A DNA stretch of 30,474 bases from Scatomorpha merdavium (lineage in GTDB: Bacteria > Bacillota > Clostridia > Oscillospirales > Oscillospiraceae), in assembly GCA_018711415.1 (NCBI GenBank), contig DVIJ01000039.1:1-30474 (forward strand), in the 5' to 3' direction. A program made the translations under genes and the position numbers. The notes under the pieces are model-generated. The model ran no database searches and was not told the origin of the DNA. It saw only the letters and a list, made by a program, of their open reading frames with translations. Shown here piece by piece: positions 8,065 through 15,057 of this stretch; positions within the stretch are counted from its first letter, which is position 1; each line of letters begins with the position of its first letter.

Positions 8065-8100
8065 AAACGATTGGGACGCTATATAGTGTCCCAATCGTTT
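8065..8100 (-). terminator. Long hairpin with T-rich tail after the zinc-protein gene
   Basis: The arms 8065-8077 and 8088-8100 are perfectly complementary (13 bp), and three inner pairs including one G-U leave a 4-nt loop. On the minus strand it is followed by TTTTAATATTT. It acts as terminator or attenuator between the zinc-protein and DUF1858 genes. Confidence 0.8.
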
Positions 8101-8115
8101 CACTGCTCATACAGT

Positions 8116-8403
8116 TCAGGCGTTGCTCTGCTGCTCGCGGATCTTGGCAAAGCACTCGCTGCAGTACACGGGACGGTCGGACTTGGGCTCGAAGGGAACC
8201 TTCGCCTCGCCGCCGCACATGGCGCAAACAGCGGTGAAGAACTCGCGGGGACCACGAGCCGCATTCTTGCGGGCGTCACGGCAGGGCTTGCAGCGCTGGG
8301 GCTCGTTCTGGAAGCCGCGCTCGGCGTAGAACTCCTGCTCACCGGCGGAGAACACGAACTCCTGGCCGCACTCTTTGCACACTAGGACTTTGTCTTCAAA
8401 CAT
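8116..8403 (-). CDS. Zinc-ribbon protein, CxxC-x20-CxxC family
   Basis: The 95-residue protein has eight cysteines in four CxxC pairs: 9/12, 38/41, 60/63 and 81/84. The first two pairs form the probable zinc-binding domain (zf-trcl type, around FYAERGFQNEPQRCKPCRD), and the last two form the CxxC-(about 20)-CxxC domain ending in RPVYCSECF. Such small proteins are common in Clostridia; they are presumed to bind zinc and perhaps RNA or protein, but no function is established. The start follows GAGAGGG. No terminator separates it from the sigma-factor gene 52 bases upstream, so the two are likely co-transcribed. Codon use matches the neighbours. Confidence 0.9.
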   Translation of the reverse strand: MFEDKVLVCKECGQEFVFSAGEQEFYAERGFQNEPQRCKPCRDARKNAARGPREFFTAVCAMCGGEAKVPFEPKSDRPVYCSECFAKIREQQSNA

Positions 8404-8455
8404 TTTGTACCCTCTCTTTTGATTGATGATTCTTGCCTCTCGGCTAATATTGCGT

Positions 8456-9079
8456 TCAGCTCCTGCTGATGTCGCCTGGGAAAGGTTGTCTCGCCAGCTT
8501 GCGGCGAATTCGCTGCACGGCGTTGTCTACGGACTTTTCCGAACTGCCGACGGCCTCGGCTATTCGCCTATACGGCTCGCCCTCAAGGTAGTGGAAAAGT
8601 ACTTTGGTCTCAAAAACGGACAAACACCGCGAAAACGTGGAATAGAACTCTTTTTCGCTCTCTCTGGCCAGAACCTGTTCCTCAGGTGCGCGCCTGAATA
8701 TCGCCTGCTGCGACGCAGGGCCGAGACGGGATTCTTCGGAGAGGATGATGTATTCCAGTGACACTCCGTCATTGAGCGGTTCGTGCTTCTTGCGGGAGGC
8801 CGCCTTTACGGCCTCAAGCACGCGGTTGCGTATGCATATCTCTGCAAAGGTCCTGAATGAAGCTCCGCCGGATTCATCATAGTTCCGAATGGCGGACAAA
8901 AGTCCCAACATGCCCTCCTGAGTCAGGTCCTCGCTGTCCCCACCAGCTAAAAAGTAGGGTCTCGCACAGATGCGCACCAGTTTGGCATATCGTTCTATCA
9001 GCTCTTCCTCGGCCGCTGTATCTCCCGCGACCGCAAGCTGCCTCAGTTCAGAATCTGTATAATTAGTATAATCAATCAT
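8456..9079 (-). CDS. sigH: RNA polymerase sigma factor, SigH-like
   Basis: The 207-residue sigma-70 family protein contains region 2 (about residues 25-95; core-binding DLTQEGMLGLLSAIRNYDES and the -10-binding SFRTFAEICIRNRVL, quoted partly) and region 4 (about 140-200; YRRIAEAVGSSEKSVDNAVQRIRRKL helix-turn-helix, quoted as EPYRRIAEAVGSSEKSVDN), joined by a linker and without region 1. Length and the DxTNYTDSEL-like start resemble Bacillus SigH (about 218 residues), the sigma factor of the transition to stationary phase and sporulation initiation, consistent with other spore genes here. A different SigH-group sigma factor remains possible. It leads a gene chain and has a sigma-A promoter. Confidence 0.85.
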   Translation of the reverse strand: MIDYTNYTDSELRQLAVAGDTAAEEELIERYAKLVRICARPYFLAGGDSEDLTQEGMLGLLSAIRNYDESGGASFRTFAEICIRNRVLEAVKAASRKKHEPLNDGVSLEYIILSEESRLGPASQQAIFRRAPEEQVLARESEKEFYSTFSRCLSVFETKVLFHYLEGEPYRRIAEAVGSSEKSVDNAVQRIRRKLARQPFPGDISRS

Positions 9080-9097
9080 ATTGCAACCTGATTACAG

Positions 9098-9125
9098 ATT
9101 ATATTACAAACTTTTGGAAAGTCAA
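9098..9125 (-). promoter_or_regulatory. Sigma-A promoter of the sigH-like gene
   Basis: On the minus strand TTGACT (9120-9125), 16 bp, TATAAT (9098-9103). The start codon lies 19 bases after the -10, so the 5' leader is very short. Two further TATAAT/TAGTAT-like AT-rich stretches follow but lack partners. Confidence 0.75.
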
Positions 9126-9200
9126 GACAATTTGTCGATTTTATAGCCGATTCTCAATATTTTTTTCTCAGCGCACCCATTGAAGTGCCATTTAAAGGTA

Positions 9201-10247
9201 TCAGAGTTCCATTTGCTCCTGAATATGACCCGGAAGCTCTAATCCAAGGTGCTCATATGCCCGCCTCGTGACGCATCTTCCCCTCGGAGTTCTGGTCAGA
9301 TAGCCTTGCTGCAGCAGATAAGGCTCATATACATCCTCCAGCGTGACGGCTTCTTCGTTTATCGTTGCAGCAAGCGTCTCCAAGCCCACTGGGCCGCCGC
9401 CGTAAAACTCGATTATGCTGCGCAGCATCCTCCTGTCCAGTGCGTCAAGGCCCTCTCGGTCCACCTCAAGTCTCAAAAGCGCGTCGTCCGCGACTTCCTT
9501 GGTTATCACGCCGCCCGCGTTCACCTGCGCGAAGTCCCGCACGCGTCTCAGCATTCTGTTAGCTATTCTCGGCGTACCGCGCGAGCGCGAGGCAATCTCC
9601 CTTGCGCCCTCCGGCTCAATCTCGATGTCAAGGATGCCGGCGCTGCGCGTAACGATGCGCATGAGCTCATCCGTAGTATAGAGCTCCAGCCGCAGCGCTA
9701 CGCCGAACCTGTCCCGCAGCGGAGCCGTCAGCTGGCCAGAGCGCGTCGTCGCGCCAATCAGTGTAAAGCGCGGCAGCTCCAGTCTTATGGAGTTGGCGGA
9801 CGGTCCTTTGCCGATGATGATGTCGATGGCGTAGTCCTCCATCGCCGGATAGAGTATTTCCTCGACCATCCTGTCCAAGCGGTGTATCTCGTCAACGAAA
9901 AGTATGTCGTTTTCCTGCAAGTTGGTCAGCAGCGCGGCCAGGTCCCCCGCCTTCCCTATCGAAGGCCCGGAGGTTATGCGCATGTTGACTCCCATCTCGT
10001 TTGCAATGACCGCCGCCAGTGTCGTTTTGCCGAGGCCCGGAGGGCCGTGGAGCAGCACGTGGTCAAGCGGTTCGCCGCGCATCTTCGCCGCCTTTATGAA
10101 CACGCTGAGGTTCTCTTTGACCTTCTCCTGCCCGATGTAATCAGACAGCGACCTTGGCCTCAAAGACACTTCGCCCGTGTCCTCCGGCAGGATGCTCGTC
10201 GAGGTTACGACCTGCTCGCCGGGATCCCCGGAAAAGCTGATGCTCAT
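9201..10247 (-). CDS. ruvB: Holliday junction branch migration DNA helicase RuvB
   Basis: The 348-residue AAA+ ATPase has Walker A GPPGLGKTT at residues 68-76, Walker B/DEIH (FVDEIHRL, Asp119-His122), the GATTRSG sensor/arginine-finger region around Arg169, and the C-terminal winged-helix DNA-binding domain (about 270-335). RuvB hexamers pump DNA through the RuvA-bound four-way junction. The gene lies 11 bases after ruvA with a ribosome-binding site GAGGTG, completing a ruvCAB operon. All key residues are present and the length is standard. Confidence 0.98.
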   Translation of the reverse strand: MSISFSGDPGEQVVTSTSILPEDTGEVSLRPRSLSDYIGQEKVKENLSVFIKAAKMRGEPLDHVLLHGPPGLGKTTLAAVIANEMGVNMRITSGPSIGKAGDLAALLTNLQENDILFVDEIHRLDRMVEEILYPAMEDYAIDIIIGKGPSANSIRLELPRFTLIGATTRSGQLTAPLRDRFGVALRLELYTTDELMRIVTRSAGILDIEIEPEGAREIASRSRGTPRIANRMLRRVRDFAQVNAGGVITKEVADDALLRLEVDREGLDALDRRMLRSIIEFYGGGPVGLETLAATINEEAVTLEDVYEPYLLQQGYLTRTPRGRCVTRRAYEHLGLELPGHIQEQMEL

Positions 10248-10258
10248 GCGCGTTCACC

Positions 10259-10858
10259 TCACTTCATCATGTTCTTCAGCGCCGCCTTGATTATCTCTTC
10301 GACTGTCAGCGGTGCTACGTCCACGCCCTTGAGCGCGACGTTTATCTCTGCGGGACCATAGCCGAGCACCGCCAGCGCCGCTGCAGCGTCCGAGAGCTTA
10401 CCGTCCCCCACTGCAACGGGCGCGCCCGACTTCATTGGCAGCTCAAAGTCACCGCTCTCCTTTGCGAGCTTGTCCTTGAGCTCGAGTATGACACGCTGAG
10501 CTATCTTCTTGCCTATTCCCGGGGCCACCGTCAACGCCTTTTCGTCACCGGACAGTATGGCCATTGCAAGCGCCTCGGGCGTGTATGCCGACAGTATCGA
10601 AAGCGCCGCCTTAGGACCTACGCCAGATACGCCGATCAGCAAGTCGAAGCTGCGCTTCTCGCTCTTAGTAGCAAAACCGAAAAGCTCAAAGGCATCCTCC
10701 CTAACGCTCTCGGAGATATACAACTTTGACCTCTCCCCGACCTTGAGCCTGGACTGTGTGGTCAGGCTGGTATTAACGAGGTATCCCACTCCGTTGCAGT
10801 CAATGACGGCCATGCCCTGGCCCAGTTCGGCCACCTTCCCGTCTAAATGGTAGAACAT
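10259..10858 (-). CDS. ruvA: Holliday junction DNA-binding protein RuvA
   Basis: The 199-residue protein has the three RuvA domains: an N-terminal OB fold (residues 1-62), two helix-hairpin-helix motifs (GVSGVGPKA at 76-84 and APGIGKKIA at 112-120), and a C-terminal RuvB-contacting helical domain (about 150-199) after an Ala/Gly-rich linker. It binds the four-way junction as a tetramer and loads RuvB. Its ATG lies inside the last 16 bases of ruvC, so translation is coupled. Confidence 0.98.
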   Translation of the reverse strand: MFYHLDGKVAELGQGMAVIDCNGVGYLVNTSLTTQSRLKVGERSKLYISESVREDAFELFGFATKSEKRSFDLLIGVSGVGPKAALSILSAYTPEALAMAILSGDEKALTVAPGIGKKIAQRVILELKDKLAKESGDFELPMKSGAPVAVGDGKLSDAAAALAVLGYGPAEINVALKGVDVAPLTVEEIIKAALKNMMK

Positions 10859-11358
10859 ACGTTTCCTCCCGTCATCCCCGCCATCAACGAGGTGGAACTC
10901 CTCGCGTGGCAGAGCGCTATTGCCACAGCGTCCGCCGCATCGTCCGGCTTTGGCGCAGACTTGAGCGAGAGTATTCGCTTGACCATGTCTATGACCTGGC
11001 TTTTCTCCGCTCGCCCATAGCCTACCACTGCCTGCTTTACCTGCAGGGGCGTGTACTCGAACACCGGCAGCCCCGCATGATAACAGGCCAGTAGAATGAC
11101 CCCCCTGCCCTGTGCCACGGAGATGCCGGTAGTTATATTTGTATTGAAAAACAGCTCTTCAATCGCCGCCACATCCGGCTTAAAGGTCCTTATGACCTCG
11201 CCCATGTCCGCGTATATGCGGTCCAGCCGGCTGGACAGGCTTGTCCCTGCCGGCGTTGTTATGACTCCGCAGCGTACAAAGCTGTGTTTTCCCCGGTCCG
11301 AATCCACTACGCCGAATCCGACTATGGCAATGCCGGGGTCTATGCCAAGGATACGCAT
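10843..11358 (-). CDS. ruvC: Crossover junction endodeoxyribonuclease RuvC
   Basis: The 171-residue RNase H-fold resolvase keeps the four catalytic acids: Asp7 (MRILGIDPG), Glu67 (IEELFF), and the pair Asp140/Asp143 (KPDDAADAVAIALCH). It cuts Holliday junctions symmetrically after RuvAB migration. It precedes and overlaps ruvA and lies 44 bases after the HAD gene with ribosome-binding site AAGGTGGACGG, so the unit appears to be HAD-ruvC-ruvA-ruvB. No LexA-type box was found upstream, so damage induction is not supported by what I see. Confidence 0.97.
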   Translation of the reverse strand: MRILGIDPGIAIVGFGVVDSDRGKHSFVRCGVITTPAGTSLSSRLDRIYADMGEVIRTFKPDVAAIEELFFNTNITTGISVAQGRGVILLACYHAGLPVFEYTPLQVKQAVVGYGRAEKSQVIDMVKRILSLKSAPKPDDAADAVAIALCHARSSTSLMAGMTGGNVCSTI

Positions 11359-11402
11359 TTACCGTCCACCTTCAACGCTACATTTTATCACAAATGCGCT
11401 CC

Positions 11403-12134
11403 TTATTCAAGGCCGCGCAGTATCTCACCGAGCTCCGCCCATGACGCAACCTTCAGGTGCTCGCACCTCGGCGGATGCGGAGCTTCGGGTTTGTATGTAC
11501 ACTTCAGCGGACACTTGAACCACACGGGATACAGACCCGATCTCGCCGCGCCCTCCACGTCGCACTCCACATCGTCCCCTGCGAACCAGCAGGAGGCCGC
11601 ATCCAACCCCGCAAGTCCCAGCGCACGTCTGAATATGTGCTCCGAGGGCTTTCTGAACACGCACTCGCTTGACGCCACAATGAACTCGAACCTGTGAAAG
11701 GGCAGGCATTCATTAATCCTTCTTACAAGCGTCGGGCCTGAAAACGACAGGTTGCTTATTACGCCCGTCCTGATACCAAGCTCGGCACAGAGAGCCAGGA
11801 AATCCTCAATGCCCTCCATTGGAAAAATCGGCTCCGTCGCGCACCAGCGTATGTATTCGAGCTCCCGCATCGTGACGTCAAAGCTCAGGCCCAGCGCGTC
11901 AAAAATGCACTCGTCCAGCTTCAATCCGTCTGTCTCAAGTTCCAGAGGACGCATCTGCCTGAAAAGGTCTGCGTAAACCTTACGACTGTACTCATACAGC
12001 TGCTCGGGCATGATGCCGCGCGGATTTGCCACAGCGTGCTCCATGGCGGCGCGCCAGCCGCGCAGATAGTCCTGCTCCGGCTCATAGCATAATGTATGTC
12101 CGTAGTCGAAAATCATCATTTCCGGTCTTTTCAC
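11403..12134 (-). CDS. HAD superfamily hydrolase
   Basis: The protein shows the HAD nucleophile motif IFDYGHT near its N-terminus, the motif II region VISNLSFSG, the motif III Lys (FRKPSEHIFRRAL) and the acidic motif IV (WFAGDDVECDVEGA). It is probably a phosphatase of the phosphoglycolate phosphatase/haloacid dehalogenase type with an alpha-helical cap (about residues 20-100). The substrate is unknown. An upstream ATG at 12155 is in frame, but the residues it adds are encoded by a Shine-Dalgarno sequence (AGAGGGGG) placed 7 bases before GTG at 12134, so GTG is the likely start. It is unusual as the leader of a ruvCAB operon. Confidence 0.85.
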   Translation of the reverse strand: MKRPEMMIFDYGHTLCYEPEQDYLRGWRAAMEHAVANPRGIMPEQLYEYSRKVYADLFRQMRPLELETDGLKLDECIFDALGLSFDVTMRELEYIRWCATEPIFPMEGIEDFLALCAELGIRTGVISNLSFSGPTLVRRINECLPFHRFEFIVASSECVFRKPSEHIFRRALGLAGLDAASCWFAGDDVECDVEGAARSGLYPVWFKCPLKCTYKPEAPHPPRCEHLKVASWAELGEILRGLE

Positions 12135-12170
12135 AGGCGCGCCCCCTCTCGGCACCTATTTTAACATGCC

Positions 12171-12184
12171 GCGCATATATGCGC
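12171..12184. promoter_or_regulatory. Palindrome in the HAD-ruv upstream region
   Basis: GCGCATATATGCGC is a perfect 14-bp palindrome. On the minus strand a -10-like TAAAAT follows after 7 bases. It may be an operator or chance; no -35 is clear because the xerD terminator lies directly upstream. Confidence 0.3.
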
Positions 12185-12190
12185 AACGCA

Positions 12191-12224
12191 CAAAACCGGC
12201 GCGGTCCTGTCCGCGCCGGTTTTG
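12191..12224 (-). terminator. Terminator of spoIIM-xerD
   Basis: A perfect 14-bp stem (12191-12204 with 12211-12224) with a 6-nt loop lies 18 bases after the xerD stop codon; its base is formed by A and T runs. Little space remains between it and the HAD gene. Confidence 0.85.
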
Positions 12225-12242
12225 CATCCTCTCTTTTTTACA

Positions 12243-13133
12243 TCAAGCCCTCGGATGGGCTTTGTTGTATACGTCCTTGAGCTGCTTTTTCACCAGATGC
12301 GAATACATCTGGGTGGAAGAGATGTCCGCATGGCCCAGCATTTCCTGAATTGAGCGCAGGTCCGCGCCGTTTTCAAGCAGGTGCGCCGCGAAGCTGTGCC
12401 TGAGTGTATGCGGCGTGATCGGTTTATCGATATGCGCTTTGTTCTGATAGGTCTTTACTATCTTCCAGAAGCCCTGACGGCTCATCTTCTCGCCGCTGAC
12501 GTTCACGAACAGAGTCTGCTCATCCGGCGAGGCGATCATCTGGGGACGTATGAATTCCACATATTCCGCAAGGGCTTTTATTGCCTTCGGATAAAGCGGG
12601 ATGATTCTTTCCTTCTCCTTGCCGCGGCAGCGGATGAAACCGGCCGGTATGTTAACGTCAGACATCTCTAGCGAAATAAGCTCGCTTACTCTTATGCCCG
12701 TGGCGTAGAGAAGCTCGAGCATGGCTCTGTCGCGGTAGCCTTTCATGTCCGAGCAATCAGGCTGCTCCAGTAGCAGGTCCACTTCCCTGTTTGTCAGGAT
12801 CTGCGGCAATTTCTGAACGGACTTCTCCGGCATGAGCTTTACCGCCGGGTTGTGCCTTATGGCACCGATGTCCTGCATCCGCGCATAAAAGCACTTGAGT
12901 GAGGCTATGCAGCGCGACACGGTTGCGGACGACTTTCCGCTGCGCCTGAGCCAGTTGATATAGTCGGCCAGTATCTCCCCGTTGACGTGCGTGAGCTCCG
13001 GCAGCTCGTGAAGAACCAGGTAGTCATTTAGCTGCCTGACATCGCGGACATATGAAGAAAGGGTGTTGGCAGACGCCTTCTTCACGTTCATCAGGTAGTT
13101 TTCAAATTCCTCTAGACAAACGGAAGCCTGCAA
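12243..13133 (-). CDS. xerD: Tyrosine recombinase XerD-like
   Basis: The protein has an N-terminal SAM-like core-binding domain (about 95 residues) and a catalytic domain with all tyrosine-recombinase residues: Arg in ATGIRVSEL, the His-x-x-Arg of HTLRHSFA, His of GHADIS and the nucleophile Tyr in TQMYSHL. XerC/D recombinases resolve chromosome dimers at dif. It follows spoIIM, as in many Bacillota where spoIIM and xerD are close, supporting XerD rather than an element integrase. The in-frame ATG at 13154 overlaps the spoIIM stop (TAATG), but its first residues (GKGGVG) are an AAAGGGGGAG Shine-Dalgarno read as protein, so TTG at 13133 is the better start. Confidence 0.92.
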   Translation of the reverse strand: MQASVCLEEFENYLMNVKKASANTLSSYVRDVRQLNDYLVLHELPELTHVNGEILADYINWLRRSGKSSATVSRCIASLKCFYARMQDIGAIRHNPAVKLMPEKSVQKLPQILTNREVDLLLEQPDCSDMKGYRDRAMLELLYATGIRVSELISLEMSDVNIPAGFIRCRGKEKERIIPLYPKAIKALAEYVEFIRPQMIASPDEQTLFVNVSGEKMSRQGFWKIVKTYQNKAHIDKPITPHTLRHSFAAHLLENGADLRSIQEMLGHADISSTQMYSHLVKKQLKDVYNKAHPRA

Positions 13134-13153
13134 GCCTACTCCCCCTTTCCCCA

Positions 13154-13750
13154 TTAAATCAAAAGTTTTACGAGCTGCGGAACAAGAAAGTGCTCCACAG
13201 CCGCAGCCAGGATCAACATAACTGTAACAGCCAACAGCCTATTCTCACCACGGGAATAGCGCGGCGAAACTGGACGACGAACATACTGCGCCAACAGCCT
13301 TGAAGAAAAGCAGGCCCCGTCAAACGCCACGATAAACAACCCAGGCACGGTAAGCAGCGAGGGCAGCCCCAGTACTACAAGGGTCAGCGCGACTCCCTGC
13401 TCCGGATAAGCCGAAGCTATATATGCCGCTGTACATGCAAGCACAAAACCCCGGAAAGCCAGCGCCACCGGTATCAGCGCAACGCCGAAAAGCGATGTGG
13501 ACAAGAGCAATACCAGCAAGTGGTACTTTGAGCAGGAAAAGAGCAGACCCAGAAAGTTATCGTAGCCATATATCTCTCCGCTGCTGCTGAGGACGTTCTC
13601 AGCGCTGGAAAACTCGCCCGAGCTGAGCGATGACCCCGCTGCCGCCCCGCCGACAAACGCTACGCATAGAACAAGCAATATCAGCAGTTCCCCACTCTGA
13701 CGTATCAGCCGCGAGATATCTATCCGTGCAAACTGCTGCGCCGCCTTCAC
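13154..13750 (-). CDS. spoIIM: Stage II sporulation protein M
   Basis: The 198-residue integral membrane protein has about five hydrophobic segments (near residues 20-40, 72-92, 95-115, 120-145 and 172-192) and the family arrangement: one N-terminal helix, a loop facing out, and a cluster of helices including the FLGLLFSCSKYHLLVLLLS region. With SpoIID and SpoIIP, SpoIIM forms the complex that remodels septal peptidoglycan and drives forespore engulfment. The start is GTG, after AAGGGG. It shares one base with the longer xerD start. Identification rests on hydropathy, length and position before xerD, as in Bacillus. Confidence 0.85.
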   Translation of the reverse strand: MKAAQQFARIDISRLIRQSGELLILLVLCVAFVGGAAAGSSLSSGEFSSAENVLSSSGEIYGYDNFLGLLFSCSKYHLLVLLLSTSLFGVALIPVALAFRGFVLACTAAYIASAYPEQGVALTLVVLGLPSLLTVPGLFIVAFDGACFSSRLLAQYVRRPVSPRYSRGENRLLAVTVMLILAAAVEHFLVPQLVKLLI

Positions 13751-14048
13751 TCGGAAAGCCCCTTAAATCTGATGGGGATATTTCTGCAATTTACATAATC
13801 CGAGTAGGCACAATATAATACAAATTCCATCAGTAATCAAGTCCTTTGTCAAAATAAGTGTAAATTTGTGAATTATGCCTAAGTATTATGTTAACTGTAT
13901 TATGTAAACTGCGTTCACCTCCCCTCTCGGAAATGCCTGTAAACACAAGCTTAGTCACAGTATTTAGTGCAAATAGCTCGCCTTTGCAACAACATCTTGG
14001 TAATCATTGAAGTATTATGTCTACCTGGTCAAAATTATACTCTCTGTA
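13751..14048. other. AT-rich intergenic region with repeated ACATAATAC
   Basis: There is no credible gene here; I looked for a SCIFF-type peptide, which often accompanies TIGR04086 genes, and did not find one. On the minus strand ACATAATAC occurs three times (plus-strand GTATTATGT at 13883-13891, 13898-13906 and 14012-14020), pointing toward spoIIM. A possible promoter reads TTGATT, 17 bp, TATATT further down. A Shine-Dalgarno-like GGGGAGGTG around 13916-13924 has no good reading frame after it. Confidence 0.4.
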
Positions 14049-14483
14049 TTATCGCCTCGCGTATCTCTTCTTTCGTCGTTTTGCCCGGCCTCTGTCCAAA
14101 CACAGTGCGCCGCCGAATGCGCCGCCCGCTACAGCAGCTATAACGAAGCGCAGGCACGTTGCTGTTGCCGGCCCCTCACCCGGAGCGACCAGCGCTACCA
14201 ACACCACCAATATCGCAAGCACGGCGCCACTGAGCCCCCCCGCTTCAAGTGCCGAGGCGCCCCGACGTTTTGCGGCGGCTATTCCTCCTAAAGTCGAACC
14301 AAGGAATACACTGGCTATGGTCAGCACTTCCAAAGTGCTGGAAGGAAATACCTGACGTTCCAGCAGCACAGCGCAAACGTATCCTATCGCCGCTATGGCG
14401 ATCAAACCTGTAACCGGGCCAAACAGATACCATTTAAGTCTCTGCCTCCTCTTCCCTCTCCTCTCAGTTGGCGTTGAAGTCAT
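14049..14483 (-). CDS. TIGR04086 family membrane protein
   Basis: The 144-residue protein has four predicted membrane helices between a basic N-terminus (ERRGKRRQRLKW) and a basic C-terminus (RGRAKRRKKRYARR). A Gly/Ala-rich pattern (FLGSTLGGIAAAKRRG) matches the TIGR04086/YrzE-like family found next to yajC in Clostridia. Function is unknown. The frame is open to 14588, but that extension would be encoded by the yajC terminator hairpin. The ATG at 14483, 8 bases after GGGAGG, is clearly the start. As no promoter fits between hairpin and start, expression likely depends on read-through from tgt-yajC. Confidence 0.85.
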   Translation of the reverse strand: MTSTPTERRGKRRQRLKWYLFGPVTGLIAIAAIGYVCAVLLERQVFPSSTLEVLTIASVFLGSTLGGIAAAKRRGASALEAGGLSGAVLAILVVLVALVAPGEGPATATCLRFVIAAVAGGAFGGALCLDRGRAKRRKKRYARR

Positions 14484-14500
14484 ACTCAGGCCTCCCCAAA

Positions 14501-14550
14501 ATAAAATCCCCGGAGCAACGGATGTTTGGTACATCCTATTGCTCCGGGGA
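14501..14550 (-). terminator. Terminator/attenuator between yajC and the TIGR04086 gene
   Basis: A 12-bp perfect outer stem (14507-14518 with 14539-14550) plus a 6-bp inner stem (14520-14525 with 14531-14536) is followed on the minus strand by TTTTATTTT. It is a strong intrinsic terminator placed directly before the next gene's ribosome-binding site. Confidence 0.9.
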
Positions 14551-14568
14551 AATTTTGATGACAGGCTT

Positions 14569-14985
14569 TTATTCGCCCTTGCCCTCATCTATGCTGTTTT
14601 CCTCACCAGCAGTCTTGGCAGCATTCTTCTTGCCCTTAGACTTCGCGGCAGCAGCCTGCTGTGCGGCCTTCTGCTTCTCCTCGCGGACGTTGGTAGAGAT
14701 AGCCCACTTCGTCACCTGCATACGAACGCGGTCCTCGCCGGTCTCAAAGGTGATGGTGTCCTCAGTGACCTGGACTACCTTGCCCATTATGCCGCCGATG
14801 GTCACGATCTCGTCGCCTATCGTGATGTTGTTGCGCATCTCGGTGAGTTTTTTCTTTCTCTTATTCTCAGGACGAATAAGGAAGAAGTAGAACACCACGA
14901 AGATGATGACGAGGAACAGGATCGACGACATCCCGCCGAGCCCGCCTGCCGCGGCCGCGTCTGAAGTCAGGAGATTAAAAAACAT
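14569..14985 (-). CDS. yajC: Preprotein translocase accessory subunit YajC
   Basis: The 138-residue protein has one membrane helix (around residues 19-37, ILFLVIIFVVFYFFLI), followed by the YajC hallmark RPENKRKKKLTEMRNNI and a beta-rich domain with GDEIVTIGGIMGKV. YajC associates with SecDF and SecYEG. The C-terminal 40 residues are a low-complexity, charged, Ala/Lys/Glu tail (KQKAAQQAAAAKSKGKK), longer than in E. coli. An earlier ATG at 15024 is in frame, but GGAGGGTG lies just before ATG 14985, which gives the expected N-terminus. It follows tgt by 72 bases, the usual tgt-yajC order; secDF is not in the window. Confidence 0.95.
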   Translation of the reverse strand: MFFNLLTSDAAAAGGLGGMSSILFLVIIFVVFYFFLIRPENKRKKKLTEMRNNITIGDEIVTIGGIMGKVVQVTEDTITFETGEDRVRMQVTKWAISTNVREEKQKAAQQAAAAKSKGKKNAAKTAGEENSIDEGKGE

Positions 14986-15057
14986 TTTTACACCCTCCAA
15001 CCTGGAAAATATACAACGTGTCAATTATAACCTCATATTCCCCTAAATGCAAGATAA

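Noticed and set aside
13751..14048. Possible SCIFF-type peptide gene next to the TIGR04086 gene
   Set aside because: No Cys-rich 40-50 codon frame exists on either strand; the only small frame with an ATG encodes 18 unremarkable residues.
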